A model generated the notes under the pieces. That model saw nothing but the letters and a program-made list of their open reading frames with translations, had not been told where the DNA came from and searched no databases. DNA of 64,000 nucleotides, taken from assembly GCA_003250355.1 (NCBI GenBank), contig QKGS01000067.1, positions 186,001 through 250,000 of the forward strand. Direction: 5' to 3'. This document shows positions 24,622 through 33,312 of this stretch, one piece after another. This stretch comes from Bacteroidota bacterium. GTDB taxonomy: Bacteria; Bacteroidota; Bacteroidia; Bacteroidales; SZUA-534. A program made the translations under genes and the position numbers. Position 1 is the first letter of the stretch. Each line of letters begins with the position of its first letter.

Positions 24622-25578
24622 ATGATACAACAAATTAAAAACAAAATCCTCGCAGGAGGAACAATAACCGAAGCTGAAGCTTTGAGTTTATTAAAAACTG
24701 AAAACAAAGAAGAACTCTACAATGCAGCCGACGAAGTGCGCCAAAAATTCAAAGGCGATAAATTCGATATGTGTAGTATAATGAATGCAAAGTCGGGCAA
24801 ATGTTCGCAAGATTGTAAATGGTGTTCGCAATCGGTATTTCATAAAACAAATATTGAGGAGTACGAACTGGTTGACCTAAAGGAAGCTGAAAAAATGGCG
24901 AAAGAGAATGCCGCAAAAGGGGTACACAAATTTTCACTTGTAACAAGTGGCAAAGCCATTTCAAATTCAAACCTCGATAAGCTTTGCGGTGTTTACAGAA
25001 ATATACAAAAGTCAACACCAATTCACCTATGTGCATCAATGGGTTTGCTTACAAAAGAGCAACTTCAAAAACTAAAAAACTCAGGTGTAAAACATTATCA
25101 CTGTAATATTGAAACAGCTCCCTCGCATTTCGGCAAACTTGTAACCACACATACTATTGAGCAAAAAGTAGAAACAATAAAAGCTGCTCAGGAAATTGGT
25201 ATGGGAGTTTGCTCGGGCGGAATTATCGGAATGGGAGAAACCCCCGAACAAAGAATTGAGATGGCATTTTTTCTGAAAAAGTTAGATATTATATCTATCC
25301 CGATAAATATTCTTATGCCGGTTGAAGGTACAAAAATGGAAGGTATGCCAAAACTCAGCGATGAAGAAATACTTACAACATTTGCACTGTTCCGCCTCAT
25401 AAACCCTACGGCAAATATCCGTTTGGCAGGAGGCCGAAGCCTTATTCAGCATATTCAGGACAAAGCATTAAAAGCCGGAGTAAGTGCAGCACTGGTAGGC
25501 GACTATTTAACAACAGTTGGAACAAACATAACCGAGGATAAAGAAACATTTGAAAAAGCGGGTTTTTGCTGTAAATAG
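24622..25578 (+). CDS. bioB: Biotin synthase BioB
   Basis: 318 residues. The radical-SAM cluster motif CSQDCKWCSQS gives Cys61, Cys65 and Cys68. The later HLCASMG, HYHCNIETAP, G-V-C-S-G-G-I-I-G-M-G-E-T and R-L-A-G-G-R segments supply the 2Fe-2S ligands and substrate residues of BioB. It inserts sulfur into dethiobiotin, the last step of biotin synthesis, in the cytoplasm. The length is normal for the family. It is the first gene of the biotin locus, separated from bioA by a second copy of the 187-bp repeat. Confidence 0.97.
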   Translation: MIQQIKNKILAGGTITEAEALSLLKTENKEELYNAADEVRQKFKGDKFDMCSIMNAKSGKCSQDCKWCSQSVFHKTNIEEYELVDLKEAEKMAKENAAKGVHKFSLVTSGKAISNSNLDKLCGVYRNIQKSTPIHLCASMGLLTKEQLQKLKNSGVKHYHCNIETAPSHFGKLVTTHTIEQKVETIKAAQEIGMGVCSGGIIGMGETPEQRIEMAFFLKKLDIISIPINILMPVEGTKMEGMPKLSDEEILTTFALFRLINPTANIRLAGGRSLIQHIQDKALKAGVSAALVGDYLTTVGTNITEDKETFEKAGFCCK

Positions 25579-25625
25579 AAATGCGGAAAACACGGATTGA
25601 AAATTGAGTAAGAAACATAAAATCG

Positions 25626-25811
25626 GTGCGCTGGGGTGCACAAAAAAGCAGAATTTTGATACAACTAAGCCGAACGATAAGTTAAATATTTGCACTAATG
25701 ATTCATCTAACTTGAATTCGGATGATTATTTGAAAGTAGGTAGATAAGTATTGAAATTCGGTTTTGTGCTTGACTTTTTTGCTTCGTTTTTGGGTCAAGC
25801 CAAAAATGAAG
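25626..25811 (+). repeat. 187-bp direct repeat, copy 2 (between bioB and bioA)
   Basis: Second copy of the element at 24409-24595, same orientation, 48 bases after the bioB stop. It carries the same terminal stem. The remaining part of the gap (25812-25945) holds AT-rich sequence and the end of a second repeat type, ATCGCTCGCAATGAC (25919-25933), whose complement is also found at 15420. Confidence 0.85.
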
Positions 25812-25945
25812 GATTAAAAGAAAGTGCAAGGAAACTAAGAGAATTAACATTTTAATAAATATGAGCCTATATTGAGCAGATTACCTTTGGTGAGCTTCAC
25901 TTCGTTTCGGTTGCTTTGCTATCGCTCGCAATGACTTTTAATTAT

Positions 25946-27226
25946 ATGAACACAGAACAATTACTTACTATCGACAAAACCCACATATGGCACCCCTATA
26001 CGTCAATGACAAACCCATTGACGGTATATCCGGTTCACAGGGCTGAAGGATGTACTATTTACCTTACCAACGGCAATGAACTTACCGATGGTATGTCGTC
26101 GTGGTGGGCAGCAGTTCACGGATATAATCATCCTGTTTTGAACAAGGCGGTTGAGGAGCAGATTACGAAAATGGCACACATAATGTTCGGTGGACTTACT
26201 CATGAACCGGCAGTATTATTGTCCGAAAAACTTGTTCAATTAACACCCGAAGGCTTAACAAAAGTATTTTACAGCGATTCAGGCTCCGTTGCAGTTGAAG
26301 TAGCTATGAAAATGGCTTTGCAATACTGGTCATCGAAAGGAGAGAAAACAAAAGCTAAATTCGCAACCATCAGAAACGGTTATCATGGTGACACTTGGCA
26401 CGCCATGTCGGTTTGCGACCCCGATACCGGAATGCACCATATATTCAACCGAAGCTTACCTATACACTATTTTGTGCCGCAACCACAAATTCGGTTTGGA
26501 GAAGAGTGGAATTGCGAAGATATCCGTCCAATGGCGGAACTGTTAGAGCAAAAACACAATGAAATAGCAGCCGTAATACTTGAACCTATTGTTCAGGGAG
26601 CAGGCGGAATGTGGTTCTATTCGCCTCAATACTTAACCGAACTAAAAACACTCTGTGCCCAACACAACATACTGCTTATTGCCGACGAAATAGCAACAGG
26701 CTTCGGGCGCAGTGGTGAACTCTTTGCCTGCAACTATGCCAATATTACCCCCGATATTATGTGCTTAGGTAAGGCCATAACAGGCGGTTACATGAGCTTT
26801 GCAGCAACATTAACAACCGATAGTATTGCTGAAGCAATAAGCTCGGGCGAGGCCGGAGTATTTATGCACGGCCCTACATTTATGGCTAATCCGCTGGCGT
26901 GCGCTGTTGCAAATGCAAGTATCGATTTACTTTTGCAAAGCAACTGGCAGGCGAGAATCAAAAATATTGAAAGCAAGTTAAACTCAAATTTAAAGGCTTG
27001 CGCCAACATGAGCGGGGTTGCCGATGTAAGAGTGCTTGGAGCTATTGGTGTAGTGGAACTGAAAAAACCTGTAAATATGGCAGTAATACAAAAAATGTTT
27101 GTAGACCGCGGTGTTTGGGTTCGCCCTTTCGGAAAGCTTGTGTATCTGATGCCTCCGTTTGTTATTAGCAATGAAGAGCTTGATAAACTGTGTACAGCAG
27201 TTGTTGAAGTGATAGGTCAGATTTAA
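25946..27226 (+). CDS. bioA: Adenosylmethionine-8-amino-7-oxononanoate aminotransferase BioA
   Basis: 426 residues from ATG 25946 ([20 protein letters not shown]); ten more in-frame codons upstream belong to a repeat. Family marks: [77 protein letters not shown] and the PLP lysine in [17 protein letters not shown] fold-type I transaminase that uses S-adenosylmethionine to convert KAPA to DAPA in biotin synthesis. It is 94 bases upstream of the DUF4062 gene in the same direction. Confidence 0.96.
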   Translation: MNTEQLLTIDKTHIWHPYTSMTNPLTVYPVHRAEGCTIYLTNGNELTDGMSSWWAAVHGYNHPVLNKAVEEQITKMAHIMFGGLTHEPAVLLSEKLVQLTPEGLTKVFYSDSGSVAVEVAMKMALQYWSSKGEKTKAKFATIRNGYHGDTWHAMSVCDPDTGMHHIFNRSLPIHYFVPQPQIRFGEEWNCEDIRPMAELLEQKHNEIAAVILEPIVQGAGGMWFYSPQYLTELKTLCAQHNILLIADEIATGFGRSGELFACNYANITPDIMCLGKAITGGYMSFAATLTTDSIAEAISSGEAGVFMHGPTFMANPLACAVANASIDLLLQSNWQARIKNIESKLNSNLKACANMSGVADVRVLGAIGVVELKKPVNMAVIQKMFVDRGVWVRPFGKLVYLMPPFVISNEELDKLCTAVVEVIGQI

Positions 27227-27320
27227 TAATGTGAAAATTTGGGAATGTACTGCGTTTTACCCCTACCCCCCCCTTAAGAAAAATATAGTAATTTCATTAT
27301 ATTAAATATATAGTTGGCAG

Positions 27321-28826
27321 ATGAAACATAAGGTATTTATATCAAGCGTACAAACCGAATTCGCAAACGAGCGTAAGCTATTAGCAGATTATTTTCGAAA
27401 TGATGCTCTTTTGCAATTATTTTTCGACCCTTTTATTTTTGAAGAAGTGCCTGCTAATACTCAAAGTGCAGAAAATGTATATTTAAGTGAAGTAAAAATT
27501 TCGACAGTGTATATAGGCTTGTTAGGTGAAAATTATGGTTCAGAAGACTATGAAGGTATTTCTCCCACAGAAAGAGAATACAACAAAGCAAAACAGGAAA
27601 ACATACAACGTTGGATTTTTATTAAGGATACACCTCAAAGAGATATTAAAGAACAAGTTTTTATAAGCAAAATTGAAAAGGATGTTTCCCGCAAAAAGTT
27701 TTTTGATTTTGAAGAACTTAAAGATGCTGTTTACCGTTCTTCTGTTTTATATTTGAGACAATGTGGTTTTATTGACAGTCATGATTTTGATGATAGTTTG
27801 CATTCAGAAGCTTCTGTTTCTGACACAGACCATGAATTGATAACAGAGTTTGTAACAATAGCTCGGAATAAACGTAATTTCCCATTAAAAGAGACCGATT
27901 CTGTAGAGAAAGTTTTAAAATCGCTGAAAATGTTGCGAAACAATAAGCTAACAAATAGTGCTCTGTTGGTCTTTAATAAAAATCCTCAACAATTTTTCCC
28001 ATCAGCAACAATTAAATGTGCTTATTTCCATGGTGTGAAAATTCAAAAGCCTATACCCGATTATAAGGAATATGGAGGAACGGTGTTTTCAATGGCAGAA
28101 AGTGCAGTTGATTTTGTGTTATCAAAAATCAGCCTTACAACAGGAACACGCGATAAAAGCAATAGGGTAGATACTGTTTATGAAATACCTAGAAGAGCTA
28201 TTGCTGAAGCTATTATTAATGCAGTTGCTCATCGTAACTATCTGAGTAATTCAAGCATACAAGTTTCGGTGTTTAAAGATAGAATTGAAGTTTTAAATTC
28301 AGGTAATCTTCCGGCTGAGCTGAGTTTGGAAAACTTAAAAAAACCGCATAATTCATATCCGCATAACCCGATTTTAGCCGATGCCCTGTTCTTAACAGGA
28401 GATATTGAAAGGTATGGAACAGGAACCTTAGATATATATGAATTAACAGAAGAACAACATTTGAAGGAACCTACATTTTCCATTGATAATGGTTTCAAAG
28501 TGACATTATGGCGTCCATCGGCAAATAATGATACCATACATGATACCATACATGATACCATACATGATGAAGATGGTTTTATAGAAGTTACAAACTTATC
28601 GAACAGGCTTGTTCTTGCTTTAAATAATGATATGAATAGAAATGAGATAATGGAAATTCTGGAATTAAAGAATAGAGCTCATTTTGTTTCAGAATATCTG
28701 AAACCCGCCTTATTAGCACAATTAATAGAAATGACTATCCCAGATAAGCCTAAAAGCAAAAATCAAAAATATCGGCTTACAATAACAGGAAAAAAATTAC
28801 AAGAAAAGCTTAAAGTTAAACAATGA
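27321..28826 (+). CDS. DUF4062 - COG2865-like ATPase - winged-helix fusion inside the biotin operon
   Basis: 501 residues. Residues 1-~100 are DUF4062 (KVFISSVQTEFANERKLLADYF, ENYGSEDYEGISPTEREYN), instead of the AlbA_2/Schlafen domain usual in COG2865 proteins. Residues ~165-380 are the COG2865 core: LTNSALLVFNKNPQQFFPSA, E-A-I-I-N-A-V-A-H-R-N-Y, FKDRIEVLNSGNLP and ERYGTGTLDIYE (HATPase_c_4 type). The C-terminus (~405-501) is a winged helix like those of Fic/RecG-like proteins: MEILELKNRAHFVSEYLKPAL, I-E-M-T-I-P-D-K-P. A DTIH tetrapeptide repeated three times links the two. Relatives are annotated as transcriptional regulators or defence-linked ATPases. The stop overlaps the bioF start (ATGA), so the two are translationally coupled. 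The function is unknown. Confidence 0.78.
   Translation: MKHKVFISSVQTEFANERKLLADYFRNDALLQLFFDPFIFEEVPANTQSAENVYLSEVKISTVYIGLLGENYGSEDYEGISPTEREYNKAKQENIQRWIFIKDTPQRDIKEQVFISKIEKDVSRKKFFDFEELKDAVYRSSVLYLRQCGFIDSHDFDDSLHSEASVSDTDHELITEFVTIARNKRNFPLKETDSVEKVLKSLKMLRNNKLTNSALLVFNKNPQQFFPSATIKCAYFHGVKIQKPIPDYKEYGGTVFSMAESAVDFVLSKISLTTGTRDKSNRVDTVYEIPRRAIAEAIINAVAHRNYLSNSSIQVSVFKDRIEVLNSGNLPAELSLENLKKPHNSYPHNPILADALFLTGDIERYGTGTLDIYELTEEQHLKEPTFSIDNGFKVTLWRPSANNDTIHDTIHDTIHDEDGFIEVTNLSNRLVLALNNDMNRNEIMEILELKNRAHFVSEYLKPALLAQLIEMTIPDKPKSKNQKYRLTITGKKLQEKLKVKQ
28530..28565 (+). repeat. In-frame 12-bp tandem repeat (3 units)
   Basis: GATACCATACAT is repeated exactly three times inside the DUF4062 gene, encoding DTIH three times. 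The period is a multiple of 3, so copy-number change would alter the linker length without a frameshift. Confidence 0.9.
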
Positions 28827-29965
28827 ACTATTCAGAACAACTAAACAAAATATCATCACACGGTCTACGGCGTGAACTTCGTGCTATACAGCCATTGCCA
28901 AACGGATATTGCATATATAAGGGGCAAAAAATGGTGAACCTGTCATCGAACGATTATCTGGGGCTGGCAACCGATGAAAATCTGAAAAAAGAGTTCAATG
29001 AATTGCTTATGCAAAATACTGACTGGATGCAGTTTGGCAGTTCATCATCACGTTTGCTTACCGGAAATACCGGGTTATACGATAAAACCGAAGCACTGAT
29101 TAAAAACTGGTATGGTGCAGAATCGGCTCTGTTTTTCAATAGCGGATACCATGCCAACACAGGAATATTAGCAGCTTTATCCGACAAAGGCGATTTAATA
29201 TTATCCGATAAACTTTGCCATGCCAGCATTATCGACGGAATACGATTGAGCAATGCAGACCATATTCGCTACAAGCATTCAGATGTAAATCACATTGAAT
29301 CGATACTTGAAAAAAAGCGTACAAACTACAACAGGGTATTTATTGTATCAGAATCAATATTCAGTATGGATGGCGATGAAGCAGACCTTAGAAAATTGGT
29401 AGAACTGAAACAAAAATACGATGCTATACTTTATGTAGATGAAGCCCACGCAGTAGGTGCGGTAGGCAATAACGGTCTGGGGTTGTGCGAAGTTCAGAAT
29501 GTGGTGCATGATATTGATATACTTGTAGGTACCATGGGTAAGGCTATGGCATCGGTTGGAGCGTATGCAGTATTTGGCGAACAGCTTAGGCAAATGCTTA
29601 TAAATAAAGCCCGCACACTGATTTTTACCACCGCACTGCCAAATATAAATATGGCTTGGACAGCATTCGTTATTGAAAAAATGCCTTATTTTGTAGAGCA
29701 AAGGCAAAAACTGGCACAATTATCAAAGTCAGCAAAACAAAATATTAATATAGAGAACAGTTTTCAAGGATTCATAATACCACATATTGTGGGAGAAAAC
29801 GAAGTAGCTGTAAAATTATCGGAACATTTGCAAAAGCAAGGATTTTTAGTTTTCCCAATTCGCCCGCCTACCGTTCCCCAGGGAACAGCAAGGCTTAGAA
29901 TTTCGCTTACGGCTAATATTAAGAAAAGCAGCCTAAACGATTTTTTTAAAATATTAAAACAATAA
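28823..29965 (+). CDS. bioF: 8-amino-7-oxononanoate synthase BioF
   Basis: 380 residues of the alpha-oxoamine synthase family. Marks: LSSNDYLGLATD, GSSSSRLLTGNTGLYDKTEALIKNWYGAESALFFNSGYHAN, SDKLCHASIIDGIRLS, ESIFSMDGDEADL, YVDEAHAVGAVGNNGLGLCE and the PLP lysine in GTMGKAMASVGAY. It condenses pimeloyl-ACP with L-alanine to give KAPA. The ATG overlaps the stop of the DUF4062 gene by four bases (ATGA). Confidence 0.96.
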   Translation: MNYSEQLNKISSHGLRRELRAIQPLPNGYCIYKGQKMVNLSSNDYLGLATDENLKKEFNELLMQNTDWMQFGSSSSRLLTGNTGLYDKTEALIKNWYGAESALFFNSGYHANTGILAALSDKGDLILSDKLCHASIIDGIRLSNADHIRYKHSDVNHIESILEKKRTNYNRVFIVSESIFSMDGDEADLRKLVELKQKYDAILYVDEAHAVGAVGNNGLGLCEVQNVVHDIDILVGTMGKAMASVGAYAVFGEQLRQMLINKARTLIFTTALPNINMAWTAFVIEKMPYFVEQRQKLAQLSKSAKQNINIENSFQGFIIPHIVGENEVAVKLSEHLQKQGFLVFPIRPPTVPQGTARLRISLTANIKKSSLNDFFKILKQ

Positions 29966-29986
29966 AACAATTTATACAGTGCAAAT

Positions 29987-30038
29987 ACTCATATCTCACT
30001 ACTCATATCTCACTACTCATATCTCACTACTCATATCT
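29987..30038 (+). repeat. 14-bp tandem repeat, 3.7 copies
   Basis: ACTCATATCTCACT is repeated exactly at 29987, 30001 and 30015, with a partial fourth unit ending at 30038. It fills nearly the whole gap between bioF and bioG and ends 5 bases before the bioG ATG, so copy number would change the spacing in the ribosome-binding region. Confidence 0.92.
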
Positions 30039-30043
30039 AAAAA

Positions 30044-30703
30044 ATGAAACACAAATTTTTATATAAAAACAATTCAAATTCGGCTATACTGTTTTTCAAT
30101 GGTTGGGGGTGCGACGAAAAACCTTTCTCATTCATACAGTCGGGCTCAAGCGACGTGCTAATGATGTATGACTACTCCGCATTGGATATAAGCAGAGAAC
30201 TAATAAGCGAGATTAAAAGTTACAAATATTTGTATGTAGCCGCATGGTCGTTTGGAGTATGGGTAGCACAGTACTTTGCCGAGAAGCATGAACTAAACAT
30301 ATCAAAAGCAGTAGCTTATAACGGAACACTAAACCCCATTCATACATCGGAGGGGATACCTGAGGTTATTGCGCAACTAACTCTCGATAAGCTTACCGAT
30401 GTTTCGTTACAAAAATTTCAAAAGCGGATGGTTGGTGAAGCAAACTGGAGTAAAATAGAACAAAATTTACCCAAAAGAGATTTAGAGAATATCCGTTCTG
30501 AGTTGCAATCACTATATGGTTTTTTTAATACTAATCCCCTTGAAGGGAATATTTTTAACAAAGTAGTTTGTAGCAAAAACGATGTTATTTTTTCAATTCA
30601 GAATCAGAAAAATTTCTGGCGCGGAAAAACTGACATAACCGAAGTAAATGAACCCCATTTTTGCTTTTACCGATACAAAAAATGGTATGAATTAGCAGTG
30701 TAA
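30044..30703 (+). CDS. bioG: Pimeloyl-[acyl-carrier protein] methyl ester esterase BioG
   Basis: 219 residues, DUF452/BioG family alpha/beta hydrolase. Marks: ILFFNGWGCDEKPF (oxyanion region), MMYDYSAL, AAWSFGVWVAQYFAE with the nucleophile in W-S-F-G-V-W (about residue 69), AYNGTLNPI and the catalytic-His region EPHFCFYRYKKW near the C-terminus. It hydrolyses pimeloyl-ACP methyl ester, ending the BioC-dependent pimelate route. BioG is the usual BioH replacement in Bacteroidota and fits directly next to bioC. Confidence 0.93.
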   Translation: MKHKFLYKNNSNSAILFFNGWGCDEKPFSFIQSGSSDVLMMYDYSALDISRELISEIKSYKYLYVAAWSFGVWVAQYFAEKHELNISKAVAYNGTLNPIHTSEGIPEVIAQLTLDKLTDVSLQKFQKRMVGEANWSKIEQNLPKRDLENIRSELQSLYGFFNTNPLEGNIFNKVVCSKNDVIFSIQNQKNFWRGKTDITEVNEPHFCFYRYKKWYELAV

Positions 30704-30735
30704 TTTGTTTTATTTATACACTTGATGTTAACAAA

Positions 30736-31503
30736 ATGATATCGAAAAATTTATTAAAACAACGGTTTTGTAGTGCTAGTTCCACTTACAACAAGCACGC
30801 TGTAATTCAGTCTAAAATGGCTGTAGAGCTGGTTGAAATAGCAAATTGCATATTGCCCCTAAAAAGCAAAAATATTCTGGAATTAGGCTGCGGAACAGGT
30901 TTGCTAACAACTGAAATACTTAAAATATTTTCACCCGCCAATTATTACATAAACGATATTGTTCCTGATATACAGGAATATATAACACCAATTACTACTC
31001 ATTATAAAAATACCGATTTCAATTATATCTTCGGGGATATTGAATATCTGAATTTTCCTGACAATCAGAATATTATTTGGTCAGGTGCTACTATTCAGTG
31101 GGTTCAGGATTTAGAAACATTTTTTATGAAAATGAATAGATTGTTAACCAATAACGGCTATTTGGCACTCTCAACGTTCGGACCCGATAATTACAAAGAG
31201 ATAAAATCAATAACCACGCAGGGAATAGAATATCTTTCAATGCCGGAGTTGTTAAAAAAAGCAATGCCATGGTTTGAAGTTATAAAAGCAAAAGAAACAA
31301 CCGAGGAATTACTTTTCAATTCCCCTGTTGAAGTTCTTAAACATATGCGTTTAACAGGTGTTAATGCAATATCGGAAAGCAGTTGGACAAAAAGAGACCT
31401 CAATAAATTTTGCAAAAGCTATGAAAACTTCATGCAAAACAATAAATACATACTTACCTATAATCCATACTACATAGTTTTAAAGAAAAAAGAGACATTT
31501 TAA
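30736..31503 (+). CDS. bioC: Malonyl-[acyl-carrier protein] O-methyltransferase BioC
   Basis: 255 residues. The N-terminus LLKQRFCSASSTYNKHAVIQ is the RF..A...Y...A..Q pattern of BioC; SAM motif I is ILELGCGTGLLTTEIL (about residue 40), then YYINDIVPDI, and NIIWSGATIQWVQDLETFF corresponds to the LALQWC.D region. It methylates malonyl-ACP to disguise it for fatty acid elongation to pimeloyl-ACP methyl ester. It lies 32 bases after bioG. Confidence 0.93.
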   Translation: MISKNLLKQRFCSASSTYNKHAVIQSKMAVELVEIANCILPLKSKNILELGCGTGLLTTEILKIFSPANYYINDIVPDIQEYITPITTHYKNTDFNYIFGDIEYLNFPDNQNIIWSGATIQWVQDLETFFMKMNRLLTNNGYLALSTFGPDNYKEIKSITTQGIEYLSMPELLKKAMPWFEVIKAKETTEELLFNSPVEVLKHMRLTGVNAISESSWTKRDLNKFCKSYENFMQNNKYILTYNPYYIVLKKKETF

Positions 31504-31544
31504 ACTTTTCAACTAAATTTGCAGCAGCAAAAAAATAATTTAAC

Positions 31545-32375
31545 ATGAGAGCATACAGAAGCCCAATGTTTGGGAATATACCACCGGTTATTAAAAATTT
31601 ACTGTTAATTAATATTGTACTATTCGGAGCCGAATTTGTATTACGCGGTATGGGAATTGACCTTACCCGTTTATTGGCATTACACAATATTCAATCGGGA
31701 TATTTTAAGCCGTTTCAATTTGTTACACATATGTTCATGCATGGCAATTTAACACATATTTTTTTCAATATGTTTGCCCTGTATATGTTTGGCCGAATGC
31801 TTGAAATGGTATGGGGGCCCAAACGCTTTCTAATATACTATTTTGTTACAGGATTAGGTGCTGCGGCTCTGCATAGCTTGGTTAACTACATTAGCCTGAA
31901 AGGAATACACACCGACCTTACAGCATTGGTTAACACACCATCACCCGATTTGTTTTTGGCATTCGTTAGAGAATACCTTCCCAATGCTTCGCCCGAAATA
32001 AATGAACTTATAAACTCATACAGCGAGTTCCCGAACAACTCAGCTATACAAGCAAATGTTATAGCCATAGCCGACAAAATATTCCAGCTTCACTTAAATA
32101 CTCCCACTGTTGGAGCATCAGGTGCGGTATTTGGCGTACTGCTGGCATTCGGTATGCTATTCCCTAATACACAGCTTATGCTACTATTCCCTCCTATTCC
32201 TATTAAGGCCAAATACTTTGTTATAGGATACGGAGCTATTGAGCTTTTTGCTGTGGTAATGCCTCGCTCCGGCGATAATGTGGCTCACTTTGCCCATCTT
32301 GGCGGTATGATTTTCGGTTATATCCTTATTAAATACTGGAATAGCAAAGGAATAGGCAATTATCAACATTTTTAA
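31545..32375 (+). CDS. Rhomboid family intramembrane serine protease
   Basis: 276 residues with six hydrophobic segments. The rhomboid marks are FVTHMFMHGNLTHIFFNMFALYMFG (the H-x-x-x-N loop/TM2), GASGAVFGVLLAFGMLFP with the catalytic Ser in G-x-S-G (about residue 191) and H-F-A-H-L-G-G-M-I-F-G-Y with the catalytic His. A ~70-residue soluble insert between TM3 and TM4 is common in Bacteroidota rhomboids. It cleaves membrane proteins within the inner membrane; substrates are unknown. A TAAATTTG -7 box lies at 31514-31521. The second rhomboid follows after 13 bases. Confidence 0.92.
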   Translation: MRAYRSPMFGNIPPVIKNLLLINIVLFGAEFVLRGMGIDLTRLLALHNIQSGYFKPFQFVTHMFMHGNLTHIFFNMFALYMFGRMLEMVWGPKRFLIYYFVTGLGAAALHSLVNYISLKGIHTDLTALVNTPSPDLFLAFVREYLPNASPEINELINSYSEFPNNSAIQANVIAIADKIFQLHLNTPTVGASGAVFGVLLAFGMLFPNTQLMLLFPPIPIKAKYFVIGYGAIELFAVVMPRSGDNVAHFAHLGGMIFGYILIKYWNSKGIGNYQHF

Positions 32376-32388
32376 AATATTTAAAAAT

Positions 32389-33285
32389 ATGAACTCATAC
32401 AGCAATAGTATAATTGACGAACTAAAGCATACTTTCAAACAAGGCAGTATGCTAACACGCCTTATATATATAAATTTAATAGTTTTTTTGGCCGTAAAAC
32501 TGGTTGACATAGTACTCTTCCTGTTTTCAATAGGTGGTGAAAACCTACTTGTGCACTGGCTTGCAGTACCTGCCGAACCTACGCAACTATTATTTAAACC
32601 GTGGACAATACTGTCGTATATGTTTCTTCACCAGGGATTTATACATATACTGTTTAATATGCTTTGGCTTTTTTGGTTTGGAAAAATATTTTTAGAATAC
32701 CTAACCGGAAAACAACTACTCAATGTATATCTACTAGGTGGAATATCGGGTGCTGTATTATATATAATAGCATTCAATGCTTTTCCTGCATTCAATGAGT
32801 CGCTCCAATTCTCTATTGCTTTGGGGGCTAGCGCATCGGTATTGGCAATAGTAGTATCAACTGCAACCTATGTACCCAATTATACTCTGCATCTAATGTT
32901 TATAGGACCTGTAAAAATTAAATACATTGCTCTGGTTTCGGTACTGCTCGACCTGGTATTCCTTATGGATGGCAATGCCGGCGGACATATAGCTCATATA
33001 GGAGGTGCTATATTCGGCTATTATTATGCAACTCAATTCAAAAAAGGGAAAGATGTATCGAAAGGTTTTGGTAAGGTTGTCGATAGTTTTTCAACAGCAT
33101 TTAAACCTAAATCGAAATTGAAAGTTACTCACAAACGCAAAGAAACCGACATGGAATACAACACACGCCGAGCCGATGAACAAAAAGATATTGACGCTAT
33201 ACTTGAAAAAATTGCACGCTCAGGATATCAAAGTTTAACAAATAAAGAGAAAGATATGCTTTTTCGTCAGAGTAGAAAAAACTAA
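32389..33285 (+). CDS. Rhomboid family intramembrane serine protease with C-terminal cytoplasmic tail
   Basis: 298 residues. Marks: LSYMFLHQGFIHILFNMLWLFWFGKIF, GASASVLAIVVSTATYVPN (catalytic Ser in G-A-S-A) and GGHIAHIGGAIFGYYYA (catalytic His). Residues ~215-298 form a charged extension (FKPKSKLKVTHKRKETDMEY ... QKDIDAILEKIARSGYQSLTNKEKDMLFR), typical of the Bacteroidota subfamily with a DUF6576-like tail. It is the tandem partner of the preceding rhomboid and probably an operon member with the EEP gene 27 bases downstream. Confidence 0.9.
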   Translation: MNSYSNSIIDELKHTFKQGSMLTRLIYINLIVFLAVKLVDIVLFLFSIGGENLLVHWLAVPAEPTQLLFKPWTILSYMFLHQGFIHILFNMLWLFWFGKIFLEYLTGKQLLNVYLLGGISGAVLYIIAFNAFPAFNESLQFSIALGASASVLAIVVSTATYVPNYTLHLMFIGPVKIKYIALVSVLLDLVFLMDGNAGGHIAHIGGAIFGYYYATQFKKGKDVSKGFGKVVDSFSTAFKPKSKLKVTHKRKETDMEYNTRRADEQKDIDAILEKIARSGYQSLTNKEKDMLFRQSRKN

Positions 33286-33312
33286 ATTAGCGCACCTTTT
33301 TAACCACAGCTA

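Noticed and set aside
24409-25811. Composite transposon carrying bioB
   Set aside because: The flanking repeats contain no transposase and no terminal inverted repeats, and are directly repeated intergenic elements.
29987-30038. CRISPR-like repeats
   Set aside because: The units are contiguous 14-mers without spacers, and no cas genes are present.
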